DNA of 64,000 nt, taken from NCBI GenBank assembly GCA_037367405.1, contig JAZKJV010002626.1:124001-188000 (forward strand). Reading direction: 5' to 3'. Of the stretch, positions 23,501 to 35,097 are shown in pieces. Under the pieces are notes generated by a model. It worked only from the letters and a program-made list of their open reading frames with translations, made no database searches and was not told where the DNA came from. Position 1 is the stretch's first letter. Every line of letters begins with the position of its first letter. The position numbers were made by a program, and so were the translations under genes. The DNA is from Ottelia alismoides (lineage: Eukaryota; Streptophyta; Magnoliopsida; Alismatales; Hydrocharitaceae).

Positions 23501-23643
23501 GATTAAAAATTGACTAAATAATTGTGGTTATTTTCTTGACCTATTCCGATTGCCACCTACAACGAAACCACACATAATTTTAAACGCACGACTATTGTAA
23601 TTCATAACATACATTTTTAAATAGTGCAACTTAGGACTCATCG
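20516..23643 (+). repeat. 3' LTR of B
   Basis: It begins TGATGAATCTCAGATTC after the polypurine tract and ends GACTCATCG. The terminal CA of the 5' LTR has changed to CG here. Ten CACGTG sites lie in its GC-rich part (21500-22614). Confidence 0.9.
21924..21930 (+). promoter_or_regulatory. Putative TATA box in 3' LTR of B
   Basis: TATAAAA in the same context as in the 5' LTR. Confidence 0.45.
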
Positions 23644-23648
23644 ATTTA
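23644..23648. repeat. Target-site duplication of B, right
   Basis: ATTTA, identical to 11197-11201. Confidence 0.85.
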
Positions 23649-24330
23649 CAAGTATAAGTATTGGTGAAAATACCTATGTTGTGTTTTATTTTTATTTTGT
23701 ATTTTGTATTTTATTATTTTCTATACATAATTTCTATATTTATAACTTATTTAATTATATATTTACATATTTTTGTTGTATTTTTTGAATTTATTTATTT
23801 ACTTAAATAAATATGTATAGGAATATTATAGGTATAGTTATCTATATATTAAAATGCATTATTTATTTTAATGAATTTATAATCATGTTATTTTATATTT
23901 ATATTTTTAATAAAATATAAATAATATTTACAGGGATATAAGAATATAAAAGAAATAAAATAATAATTTGGAGTTTAGATTCAAAAGCCTACTTTTTAAT
24001 CTAAACTCCAAATTAAACGAAACCACCTTCATTAAATAGATAATTAAATTTTATGAACAATAAAGGTCATTTTGGTAAATTTTGATTCTGTATGGAGAAG
24101 ATACATGTCTGTAATATTTTATTTATAGACTTTTACTATTTGTGTCCCAAGCACAACGAGCATTATTTTTGAATGAAATCATATTTTTCTTTGTATTTTT
24201 TGTACAAATTTCATATAGAGTGTTTTATTATTTGAGATGTAAAAATAGAAAAATAAGATAGGCCACAAAATGCAATATTGACAAAAATAATTATGGTTTA
24301 GCTTGTTTTCTGTAAAGTTGATTTTCCCTA
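23649..24330. other. AT-rich segment right of B, no gene
   Basis: Very AT-rich with no coding potential. Its composition matches the sequence left of B, so both may belong to the element that B entered. It contains a strong inverted repeat at 23964-24015. Confidence 0.4.
23964..24015. repeat. 18-bp perfect inverted repeat
   Basis: Arms 23964-23981 and 23998-24015 (core AATTTGGAGTTTAGATT and its reverse complement) flank a 16-base loop. Confidence 0.85.
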
Positions 24331-24869
24331 TCTCTCCCAACTTTATTCCTTGTCGGCCAAGTCATCATGATGATTGGATCTTAGAGTCTAGGGTCACTTA
24401 ATCTCTATGACACTTCATTTATTTTCTTTTCTTCCTTTATTCTTTCATTTTGGTATTAAATATAGTATTTTATACATTATTTATTGGTCAATTATTGAAT
24501 GTAATGCATTTTGCTAGGGGTTTAAGGACAAAATGAGAGAATAAAGGTGATGAAATGGAAATTCATCAAAGGGGTGTAGGAGTGAATGATGTGTTGTAGA
24601 AAGTTGAGAGAGCTGATATGACGGACTATCCGCTTAACTTCCTTGCATGGTAGGGTCGTGAGCATACCACACCATTTACCTCCCACAGCTGGGGAGGCTC
24701 CTCTATAGTTGTTTCGGTTGGTGGAATCGGCTACTGGTAGAAGTGATGGAGAGTTTGGTCCTCTCCCTACAGTTGGGGTGTGACATCGATTGTTCTTAAC
24801 TATTATGAACCGTAAATCGTAGCAGTTGATGCAGTCATAGAGGTATCTTCATCCGAGATACCCTCTATA

Positions 24870-25660
24870 TCAACTCTGCCATCTGCTTTGGCAACTTGGA
24901 TAAGATGTTGTCCAACTCATTTATCCTTCTATAAATCTTATCCACAATGGTTAACTTGTCTGTGATGATTCCCATGCTGGGAATCAGATCCTCGGAGAGA
25001 TCAACTACCATCTTCCTCTTGTAGATAGGAATTCATTGAGGTCTCCATTTGAGATTTTCTCGTAATCTATTCTCATCTTATTTCAGCCATCCTCTCGAAC
25101 ACCTTCCAAATGGTGTTCGCACCATGTGTAGCGTAGCTGCCTCCATAAGCAGCACTGACTAAACCCTACACCTCATGGTTGAGACTGAAATAGACTAACC
25201 GAACTAGGATAGATGGCTCTAAATCATGGCAAGAACACTTATGTAATAAGTCCATGAATTTCTCCCATGTATCACAAAATGGCTCGTTCAGAAGTTGGGA
25301 GAAATTCATGATACGTGAATGCATCTTATGTTCTACTCAAAGGGTAGAACTTATTCAATAAAAATCCTTGAATTGGGCATAGGTAATTATAACTACCAAC
25401 AAGTTCTTCACCCAATAGTCGGCCTTATCTCTCAATGCAAAAAGAAGGGCTTTAAGTCTAATATTGTCTTGGCTAACCTGAGGATTCATAATGTTATTAC
25501 ATATCAACTCAAAATCCCCAAGGAATACATATGGCTCCTCGATTGCATTCCCATTGAAATGTGGCAACCAACTAAGAAACTACAGCTTCAGTTCGTATAC
25601 AACTTCAAGTTCTACTAGACTCAACCAATTATTCATTTGATATTGTCCATTATTGTTCGC
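24870..25660 (-). pseudogene. Athila-type gag remnant (fragment C)
   Basis: Minus-strand translation gives a classic plant gypsy gag series across shifted frames: PHFNGNAIEEPYVFLGDFE near the start, then IRLKALLFALRDKADYWVKNL, AQFKDFY, KFYPLSRT, a WEKFMDLLHKC-type segment, a GSYATHGANTIWKVFERMAE-type segment, and a final DKIYRRINELDNIL segment. Several stops and frameshifts are present and no CCHC knuckle was found. The homology is to the capsid part of Athila/Tat Ty3/gypsy gag, which packages element RNA. This could be the partner class that once mobilised B-like elements. It lies head-to-head with element E. Confidence 0.7.
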
Positions 25661-26699
25661 TACATCCATAGGTGCATCTACTCCAAGACACAACTGACAT
25701 ATCTATTGTCTGAGTAAAGTATTTTTCAACTTAGATCTGGCCAATATAGCCAACATCATCTGAAGTGGATCATGACGTTCCTCCTTCTCTTCATTCTATC
25801 TTTTTGGTAGCATCTTGAAAGTGTCTTTTATACCTTTATAAAGAAGAAGCTTCGAGTGAGATCTTTAAGAAGACAATGAAATCAAATCAATCTCACCAAG
25901 GAAATGATCTTCCTCGGTGAAATGAGAAGAAAGAAAGGAATCGGTTGGGATGTAACCTCTCTCCATAAGAATGAATCATGATATTCCAGATCGAAACAAG
26001 GCTTATTTCAGATCCGGGAAGGTCTGGGAGAAAAGGGTGGTTGGACCTTGGAAGATGTGATATTTAGGTAGATCATAGAAAGATTTGCAAAGTTCGAACA
26101 AATTTCTGGCCAATCATCCATTTTCAGTATCAAAATGGGTATGAGATAAGAGTACGATCGATTTAAACAAAAACTAGTACTGCGGTGCAAGTAAATGTGC
26201 AGAATCAACTCAAATAATACAATGCAATCAATCCCCTTTGAATATTTTCACCAACTCAATACGTGAGAATCGTTAGAGTTTGACCTCTTTTATCTTGTCA
26301 ATTTTAATTAGTGATAAACAATCTTAACAAGCACACAGGGAGTCTCCTACCACACCTAATTGAAATCTTATTGAGCACCATCTATCTTTGCACGCATCAT
26401 CGATTTATGCTTGAATTGATTTTCTGACTCTGTCTCTCTCTCCAATTTTTACTACCTAGGATACTAAAGATATTGATCCCTCATTAGGATTCATGTATTT
26501 GTATTTAAATTACAGAAAAAAGTGATAACGGATAAAATTGGGACAGTTAATACTACTCGACCCTAAAATTAAAAAGAAAAATCATTTGTTTTAGAGAGTA
26601 AACCCCTCATTGTTTCAGCATTTTATACTTGGTATGTACACACTAAAAATAAGCACCCCAATCCCAGGCCTACCTACATGCTAGTATAACTTTTAAAAT
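25661..26699. other. Leader sequences of C and E, head to head
   Basis: No gene. A tract near 26270-26310 (minus) and one near 26710-26740 (plus) are diverged copies of one leader sequence in opposite orientation. This marks the inversion point between C and E. Confidence 0.5.
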
Positions 26700-26937
26700 T
26701 TGCCTAACTCTAAAATTTGACAAGATAAAAAGACCTAACTCTCACAGTCATCATTGTGTTGAGTTGGTGAATCGATGGGTTTGTTTGTCTGTTTATATTA
26801 GTGTTTGTTTCTATATACACTCGATCTTCTCTGTGCATTTGTGCATTTTTCTTGCATATCTTGAATCGACCTTCATGCTCTCATGATCCTAGTCTTTTTG
26901 TTTCGAAGATGCCTGACTAGAGTGATTTTTATCAGGA

Positions 26938-27537
26938 CTTCGCATGTCCTTCTTCCTCGCCAGTCGATCCACCTCTATTTTATGTGGAGGACTTTGCTCC
27001 TAACTTCTCTTTTTGTACATACCCACCTCATCTTCAGTTTTAGGCATCAGATTTTGATTTTTACCCACCACCACTACCATCACATTGCCCACCATCTCAC
27101 TCACCTGATACCAAGCTGTTGGAGTAACCTCTTATGGATACCGCTCTTAAATACATGACCCGATTAGTGGCGCAAATAAATCAGAGGATAGATGACCTCA
27201 CTAGCCTAAATAAGAACAAAATTGTCGCTTAGCCTTTTAGATTCATGGATTCACTAGAGGACACCTATGAGAGATTGCAATCACCCAAAATACAAAAAAT
27301 GAGAAAATTTAAAAATACAAAAGAACCCGGGGGACATCTTGCCGAGTCAGTTTGTGAGGATAGGGCACCTATGCCATATCCTTCGACCACATACACATCC
27401 ACCCCAGTTCCCCCCTTTGTCCCCAAGGATTACATTGTACAGATTGCTCTTAGTCATCCTTGTGTAGATGATGACGTTGATCTCTTCCCTTGTATGGAAG
27501 AGATAGAAAATCTTAAAAAAAATATAGACCAATCCTG
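26938..27537 (+). pseudogene. ORF1 of element E, function unknown, broken
   Basis: Translation gives an acidic, proline-rich N-terminal part (S-P-V-D-P-P-L-F-Y region), an internal MDTALKYMTRLVAQINQRID segment, then an LAESVCEDRAPMPYP segment and a closing MEEIENLKKN. It has at least three stops. The same product, also broken, is encoded by element A on the minus strand (7224-6589), so the sequence was once a conserved element protein. No known domain was recognised. Confidence 0.5.
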
Positions 27538-27649
27538 AAGTGATGGCAATTATTCATGATATTATAGAGGCCATACTTCATCAGGCCATTACCCAATTAT
27601 CTGGACCCAAACCCAAGAAAAGAAAGCCAAGAAGCAAATCTGGGTGACA

Positions 27650-28250
27650 CATTCTTACCATGGCCACTACCTACACCATCACTCACTGCCCATACATTAT
27701 GAAAGGTAACACTGCTACACCTCTTGTGATTTCTGACTAGACTTGTGATCATACTCTCCTTGATAGCAGTGCTTCGATTAATATAATACCCTTCTCGTTG
27801 GTATAGTCTCTTCATCTTGGGCCTCTAAAGGAAACCAGGATGATTTGCCCATTTGTTGATGGATTAATGAAGAGGCTGAGGGGTATTCTAGGGAATGTCG
27901 TCATTCCAAATCCAGGGCATGAGCTTCATGATTGACTTTGTCGTATTGCTCACAGAGACCTCCACCCCTGTAGAGCATCCTCTGATCCTCCTGGAAAAAC
28001 CCTTTCTCGCCTCTGTGAGAGTCTTTGTTGATTATGGATTTGGAGAGATTAACTTTCATTCTACCGACGAGAGAATTAACTTTACCACCGCACCCATTAC
28101 CGACCAGAGATACGTATCTGACAAGAGTATACCCATGCTAGCCGACCTCGAGGCTATGAACTATCTGCTACTATCAGAGAGGTTTGCTTTATCATGGATG
28201 AGATTGAGACCCAAGAATTCCTTTCGAGTTAGAAAAACTCCGAAAGCATA
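27650..28250 (+). pseudogene. Retropepsin-like domain of element E, broken
   Basis: The protease region reads LLDSSASINIIPFSLV, then LHLGPLKETR and a MKRLRGILGNVVI segment. After a frameshift it continues in the frame opening at 27895 with VEHPLILLEKPFLASVRVFVD. The expected D-x-G is D-S-S, so the active-site glycine is missing. At least one stop and one frameshift disrupt it. The tail after about 28090 has no recognisable domain. Confidence 0.6.
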
Positions 28251-28639
28251 GACCTTGGAGTTCCCACTTCTGGTGTTTGGCGATGTGTTGATGCCATCCG
28301 CGACATTTACACTGGAGGTACCTTAGCGCGGAGGGCAGACTTCGGAGAGATTTCATAGGCTGAACCAGACCACATTACTTCCACTAACTAGCTCGTGGCT
28401 TTTCACTTTGAGACTGTTGAGGATCTACCCTATGTCGATCATGATCAGGTTGAGTCAGATGATGACCCCGATATAGACTTGCAGCTTGTTATATCCATTC
28501 CTCAACGATCACAAAAGAAGGTATGCTTTCTACCTTCTTGATTTGTGTATAGACTCCACCTTGTATATCTGCTTTCATTCTCTTCCTTACATCTATCATT
28601 TTTCTCATTCATCTCATTTCTGTGTGTTAGCCTTTCTCG

Positions 28640-29120
28640 GGAAGCATTTTGTCTTAAGTATAGGAGGTGGACAAGTCAGGTGTTCTTTCTTCATTTTATT
28701 CCATTACACTTGATTTCTCCTACACTTAGGACTCTTTTACCCTAAGTATAGGGGGTGATGCTTACTTTCTCCCAATGTATTTTTTCTTTTTATCAATGTC
28801 ATTTTATTGATCCCCTCAACTGTCTTCTCTCTTGTTGATATTTTTGTCTATACTTAGGGATATCTTACTCTAAGTATAGGGGGATACAGACTGAGTCATG
28901 ATCTGTCCATTCCCACTCTCAACCCTCCATGCATATAGATACAACTTTTTATACCTAGGATTATTCCATCCTAAGTATAGGGAAGACAATCTACTTTTCA
29001 TTCATTACTTCGTTCTTTATTCAGCCATAATAGTATAGACCCTTTTATGCTTAGTACGAGTTATGACTTCTCTTTTTCTCTATGAAGTATGAGGACATTG
29101 CTCAAGCTAAGTATAGGGAG
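28640..29120 (+). repeat. Hairpin/G-run array of element E
   Basis: Modules end near 28676, 28756, 28883, 28984 and 29119. The third pairs TATACTTAG (28849-28857) with CTAAGTATA (28870-28878) and is followed by GGGGG. The fourth pairs TATACCTAGGAT with ATCCTAAGTATA with one mismatch. Order and spacing match element A. Confidence 0.75.
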
Positions 29121-29560
29121 GTCGCATATACGTTGTATATACTTTGGCCATAACTCATACTTTCATATTAATAATATGGCTAATTAATAAAAACACACAT
29201 TAAAATTATTTGTACATAATGATTAATAAATAAGGTAAAAATGTTTCACAAATGTTGGAAAATCTTTCTGAAATCTTTTGAAAACTGTTTGGAAATTATT
29301 TGTTAAATGTTTTCAACCTTTGTAAAAATGTTTTAATTGTAAATATTTTTTCATTTGTTTGAATAAAATATTTTGAAAAATCTAATTGCAAATGGTTTGG
29401 AAAATGGTTGCAGAAATAGTTTGAAAATCTATACATAGTGTTTGAAAAATCTTTGCAAAATGATTTTCCAACTTCATAAATGTTAGTAAAAATTATTTAT
29501 CAATTAGTTTGCAAAATAAAGTTTTCAAATGTTTTCAAAAATATTTTCTAATTATTTTTA

Positions 29561-30029
29561 GAACCCTCTACATCATCCAAACAAATAAAATTCTTCACAA
29601 ACTTGTAAATACCTTACGTAAATCCTCCACCCAAATTCTGGTAAATAATAAAATGCACTCCTATGCAAATGCATCTCATGGAATCCAAAGAATTAAATTG
29701 ATCGACTTGAGAAATCAAAAGTCCCATTTGTATCAAGGCTCTTATGAAATTATAAGGATTAAGGCCTTAACTAAGAGTTAAAATTATTTAGGAAAAAAAT
29801 GCTAATGCAACCATTTTAATGAAGTCAATTTTCAAGGTTTCTAACTTTTTTGTGGATCTGTTGATTTTGTCATTTTTATTTTAGAACTTTAGCATATTTT
29901 TATGGATTTTATCCTTTTATTTGTTTTTTATACCGTTAATAAGTTGGTTAGTTAATCTTTTATGCATTTACATAAATTTGTTATATGTAATTTTTACAAT
30001 ATATTTTACATTTATTCCTTTTTAGGCAT
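29561..30029. other. No recognised feature
   Basis: AT-rich sequence without coding potential or a clear repeat assignment, between fragments E and D. Confidence 0.3.
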
Positions 30030-30189
30030 TCCATATACATATTATAAATATTTTACAACAATTTATTATACAAGGATTTGCTTCTTCTTCTTTTAATAAG
30101 CCTATATACCAAGATTTCAAGCCTTTATTATAAAATATGTGAAAGTACGAGTTATGGTTGAAAGAATATATAGAATATGTATACAACAC

Positions 30190-30320
30190 AACACATACAT
30201 AGAGCAAACTATGTTCCCCATACATAACTCACGTTAAGCATAGTCAGGTTAAGAGAACAAAAGTTGATCAACCAAATATACTTAGGATAAAGTATGCTAA
30301 GTATAGTCGAGAAGATCAAC
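30190..30320 (-). repeat. Degenerate hairpin modules of element D
   Basis: Minus-strand CTTAGCATAC...TAAGTATA-type pairing around 30275-30315 and a GGGG run at 30217-30220. The same tract in E ends with the TATAT/CATAACTC sequence found here in reverse. Confidence 0.45.
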
Positions 30321-30429
30321 AATTGGACTAAATGCGAGTCTAACGGAGAAAGTTGAGAAGATCACTTGAGGGCTAAATCTCTAAGCTCTTTGAATTCTGC
30401 CAATTCTCACCTACAATATTCTCTTGATT

Positions 30430-31917
30430 CTTCTAGGTCCGAGATCACTTCGTTCATGACCCGCAAAGATTTGTATTTAACCTCCACTAATTCATGGCAA
30501 GGCTTCATGTACACAAGGCTAAATTGAGATATACCCAAATAGGTTTGGTAAGATATCTTGTAAGCCCAAGGAACGGATTATAATAATTGAAATTATTCTT
30601 ATTGCTTGGTCATACTATCTTCTACAAGATGGTCTCATTTTCTAGTTATAGACATCCGCCAAGCCCTTTGGATAAGGGTGGTATGGATTAGTGACTCAAT
30701 GATCGATGTTGACCTCTGAATAGATAAAGTGACTACCCCTATATGCAATGAGTACTATTGAGGCCCTAAACCATGGAATCATGTTCATTTAAGGGATCGA
30801 CATATGTTTCGACCAGATGTTGCTCGAACAGGAATTGCCTCTGTTTTATTGAATGATATAATCAACGGTGAACAAAGCATATATCATATCCCTCGTTGAT
30901 AGGAAATGGACTCATAAAGTCGATACACATGCATCAAAGACCTCACAAAAGTTAATCTACCACATTGGAGTCATATCTATATGTCTGCATGTTCTCGTTT
31001 TCTGATAGTTAGCGCACTTCTTACATATGTGATTGCATCCTTGAAGGTTGTTGTCCACCACACACCAGATTGTAATACTTCTTGTGTCGTTCTCTTCCCA
31101 AATTGGTGTCCTCCTATATCCAACTTATGATAGTAGCTAAGGACACTTGTACGCCAGATACTATCTACCACCTTATGCCAAAGGATGGGATTCTTTCAAT
31201 GGTATGACTTAGTTTTCCAAAGTAAAGACTCAAGTTTCTTCTTGAAACCTTGTGGAATTGCCTCGGAGATAAGATACTTTACAATTCGGTATACCATGAA
31301 AGTGAGGAAACTACTAGTATCGCCTCATCTGGAAGTTCTTGCTAAATCCAATCTAAATTGTTCAGTTGTCTCACATAATCTCCAACATAGAAATATGATC
31401 TTTACTACATCCTTAACTCTGGGTTTATCCAAAGGTAGAAAGATTCAGAGGGTCAATCATGGTTTGGCTTCTTTCTTGGTTTTGAGGTACTTGATAGCAG
31501 AATAGTTCGTATGGATGATTACCTTTGAACCTAGAAAGTAGGACCTAAGTTTGTCAAAGGAAAACACTACGACAGGCATCTCTCTCTCAATAATAATATA
31601 ATCTCTCTACATGGCATCCGTACTTTTGCTAACGTAGTGTAGTACAAATGGTATTCCATCCCTTATTTGTCCTCATACAGATCCAATGGCAAAGTCAAAA
31701 GTGTCTATCATGATCCAGAATGGGTGAGACTTATCAAGTGGTTGAACAACTGGTGAATGAATTATCATGTTCTTGAGATACTCAAAAGTCGAATAATGAC
31801 GTATTTCACTTAACATTCAGGTAAATCTATTGAAGTCCATCATAATCATCGGTAAAATCCAACATACCCTAGAAAAGACCATAACTTCTTGATATTGATT
31901 GGTGGAGCGAGCTTCTT
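30430..31917 (-). pseudogene. Athila/Tat-like pol: RT end, RNase H, integrase (3' part)
   Basis: Minus-strand translation shows, in order: IKKLAPPINIKKLWSFLGY (RT end), a PFWIMIDTFDFAIGSV RNase H start, a ...VVVFSFDKLRSYFLGSKVIIHTNYSA segment, a zinc-binding integrase segment (GGHQFGKRTTQEVLQSGVWW), then an IDFMSPFP core and TNPYHP motif. Stops and frameshifts are spread throughout. This is the only gypsy RNase H/integrase in the window. It comes from an autonomous relative of the A/B/E group, judged by its shared 3' tract. Confidence 0.75.
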
Positions 31918-31920
31918 GAT
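31918..31920. repeat. CACTA target-site duplication, left (GAT)
   Basis: GAT, repeated at 38841-38843. The 3-bp length is diagnostic for CACTA elements. Confidence 0.8.
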
Positions 31921-31929
31921 CACTACAAC

Positions 31930-32540
31930 TAGGACCACAATAGGAGACGATCACTTACCATCTCGCTCGCACGAACAACCATCCTATCTATGCATATGTG
32001 ATAGTCATACGACCATCTCTGCTAGTCTTCTCCCATCTATCTAGATGAGACGAGAACAAAGCCCATAACATCCTGAAGCTCGAATGGGACGGTCGTCGTT
32101 GTCTTGTCTGGTTTCTCCCCGAATGATAGAAGAAGATAGTATGCAACAGTCACACCCATCCCATGTATGTTTATATAGGCGAGACAGCCACAATCATCCC
32201 ATACAAGTTCTTAGACGGAACGATTGTGACCATCCTTTATCTTCCTAGATGAGATGGTCGCCATCATCTCGCCTAAATTTTAGATGAGAAGGTGTTTACC
32301 ATCCCATCGAGGAAGATATGTAACGACCATGGCCGTCTCTATACTCCCCAATGATTGTTTCAAGTATACCATTGAATTAGGCTCGTGATATATGAGATGG
32401 CAGCGACCATCCCAATAGAAATATACAACTGGCCATTTAGTCCCTTTTAATTAATGGGACGGGTCCAAAAGGCTATATGGGACAGTTACGACCGTCCTGT
32501 TTGAGTCACAATCATAAAAAAATAATACTCATTGATGTTG
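31930..32540. repeat. Left subterminal repeat array of the CACTA element
   Basis: Dispersed ACCATCC / GGATGGT-like words (for example near 31980, 32205, 32235, 32300, 32410 and 32490) in both orientations. The opposite end has the same kind of array. Confidence 0.6.
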
Positions 32541-35097
32541 TGTCACTGACCTATTCTCCATCTTCACATACCCTATATGAAATCATAATAATAATGCATA
32601 CCAATACACCTCTAACAACAATATAGATCTAACAAGTCAAACAATAAAGATTAACAAAGTAACATACACCAAATATGTAAAAAAAACTTTGCTCATATCG
32701 AAATCAATCATTAGAAAGAGGAAGTTCAGGATAACCACGTAGAGAGTCATTGTATGTATATGTATCAGGATATGTAAAAAAATATCACCATGTTACTCAT
32801 AAGATATGGAAATAGAAATGACATTGGAATGGAGAGGCTAATGCACTCATAAAAAGCTAATGACCCTAATATCCTAAATGCACTCGTAAAAAGCTAATGA
32901 CATACATCAAATTATGCATGTCCTACAAAAAATATCAATCAAAAAAATGAAAAATATGACATCATAAGATATGGAATGGAAATGACATCGGAATGGAGAT
33001 GCATGAATCTTATAACATGTAGCAGGATGACCCTAATTTAAGATATTAAATAAGCTTCCACGTACTTGCATGGGTTCTTTCAATAGCATTAGGTAGAAAG
33101 AGACAGAGATGGGTTATGAGGTCAAGCCCCATAAAGTATGTGTCTCCTTCTCTTTGCAAAGGAAGATTTGTAGAAAATTTGCATCATGTATATATGTATA
33201 GAAATCAAATTTACAACATATTTCCAATTTATATCACAATATGTAACATCCAGATCATTAATGATAAGAAAATGTATGAGTTATCCATCTTTGTCATGCC
33301 CTGTATGAAATCACAATAACAATGAATACTAGTACACCTCTAACAAAAATAAAAATCTAACAAGGTAAAAAAATAAAGATCAAACAAGATAAAACAAAGA
33401 TCAAACAAGTCAAACAATGAAGATCAACAAAGTAACTTACAATAAATATGTAAAAAAAACTCCCCTCATATGTCAACTTCCTCGTAGATCGATTGTTGTC
33501 ACATCCGTCGATTAAGCCACACCACCATAATAGTTGATCATCCAAGTTCAGTACCACAATGTCAGTTGATCCTTAAAAATGTGGACAATCGTCATCGTAG
33601 TAGGTGTCTTCACATGTTCAAGCTCGAAATCAGTGATGAACCAAAACATACAACATGTAAATTCTTATGTTAATGACAAATAGTTGTGAATAGTAAAATA
33701 TAAATTACATATTACTACATCATTCACTTCTTCCCTCGATGAAGGATGATATTCCTCTTTTCATTCCTTCTTTGGCTTTGCCTCCCCCTCTCTGCTTTCT
33801 CTGTCTCGACATCCCTCCTGCAGATGACAACTCTGCAATGAACTGACCGTTGCGTTGAGATACTAGAATGCTCCTCATCTTCATTGTCGTCATCATCATC
33901 GTCCTCATCACTTTGATCATCTTTCTCATATTTAACAAGGGTCATAAAGCTATTTTTGGGATCCGACATCTCTATTGTGTATGATTTTCCATCTTCTCAC
34001 ACATGGTTGAGGAATAAATTATAGTACGGTTCTTTATGATCGTCGTAATAAGAATCATGATTTTTGTTGAAACTATGTATGTTTAAACACAAGCTTTGTA
34101 ATATTGGAGATTCCACTATAATTAGAATTGCAATAAGAAGTGTAACTATCGTCTTTGGGCATTCCCCCACTAGGTCTCATCTTTGCATAAGTCTGAAATT
34201 AGAAAAATTCATGGAGAAAGCTAATTAATAATAAAATTAACATAACACATTTTAGGATAAAAAATAAAGAAAAACCATTACATACACTCTACCATTAGTA
34301 TATGGAATTTCTGTCAGAATCTGTAGGGAGACGACTAGATGGAATTTCCTGCGCCTCTGTATTTAGCTAAATTAACACCCATTCGTGCCCATATTTTCTA
34401 TAGGGAGATGATAAATAAAATTCTATTAATTAAATTAAACCACACTTATTCATGCTCCCATTTCACCATACACTCTTACACACCTACATGCATACCCACA
34501 TTCCTCACTCTTGCATGCATGCCCAAATACACCCACAATTGCCACAACAATGTGAAACGCATACAACACAATGGTAAAATAATTAAATAGAGAGAATGGA
34601 ACGATGACCAATTGCATGTAGATTCAAGCAAAATAATTTAAAAGAGGGTGAAACAAATAGAAACTGAATCATTGAGTGATGATGATTGGTCTTTGGTGAA
34701 AGAAGAATGGAAGAGCAAGAGAAAATATGATATTGTACTATATGGTAAATCTAGAACATAAGCAATAATAGAAATCATTGAGTTATATGACCAAATGAAA
34801 AAGAAAAAAATCATTCTCATTTGATAATATACCTCTAGGAAAAATTTCTATAAAAATTGATGAGATGAAACTTAAGAAGATTAAAAAATATACACTAATT
34901 GTGATCCTCCTTTTGTTTTTTGGTACGAAGGTTTGATGCTCGTAGAGATTTTTTCAATTTAACGAATCTGAAGATGCTATACTGATAACCACCGAAGTTT
35001 AGGAACCCCAATGAAGTCTGGTACCTCAATCAACCACCATTGCTTGAACACTCTTGTCATCACAACACCCTCGATTCTCAAGAAGTTCACATCTGCA
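32541..35097. other. CACTA interior, no gene recognised
   Basis: An 81-codon minus frame at 33969-33724 is notable for an acidic run (about residues 18-33, mostly D/E) followed by a basic tail, but no transposase signature was seen. The rest is AT-rich. A near-duplicate pair of 140-200-base tracts (about 32570-32690 and 33290-33450) shares ACATACACC/AATATGTAAAAAAAAC-type sequence. Confidence 0.35.

Larger units (their letters stand above)
11202..23643 (+). mobile_element. Complete non-autonomous Athila-like LTR retrotransposon B
   Basis: This 12.4-kb element is bounded by the 5-bp duplication ATTTA (11197-11201 and 23644-23648). It has a 5' LTR (11202-14415), a tRNA-Asp-type primer site (14418-14435), a 5' leader, broken ORF1 fragments, a protease-like ORF, an accessory ORF, a hairpin/G-run array (18850-19215), a polypurine tract (20502-20515) and a 3' LTR (20516-23643). 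No reverse transcriptase, RNase H or integrase motif was found, so it would depend on a partner for mobilisation. The LTRs differ by about 9% in one hand-aligned 145-base block, mostly transitions, which suggests an old insertion. Confidence 0.88.
26700..29560 (+). mobile_element. Partial B/A-like non-autonomous element E
   Basis: Plus-strand order: conserved leader word (26758), ORF1, protease-like domain, hairpin/G-run array, AT-rich repeat tract. It is collinear with the minus-strand element A and parallels B. No LTR or primer site was recognised on either side, so it is a fragment. Confidence 0.6.
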
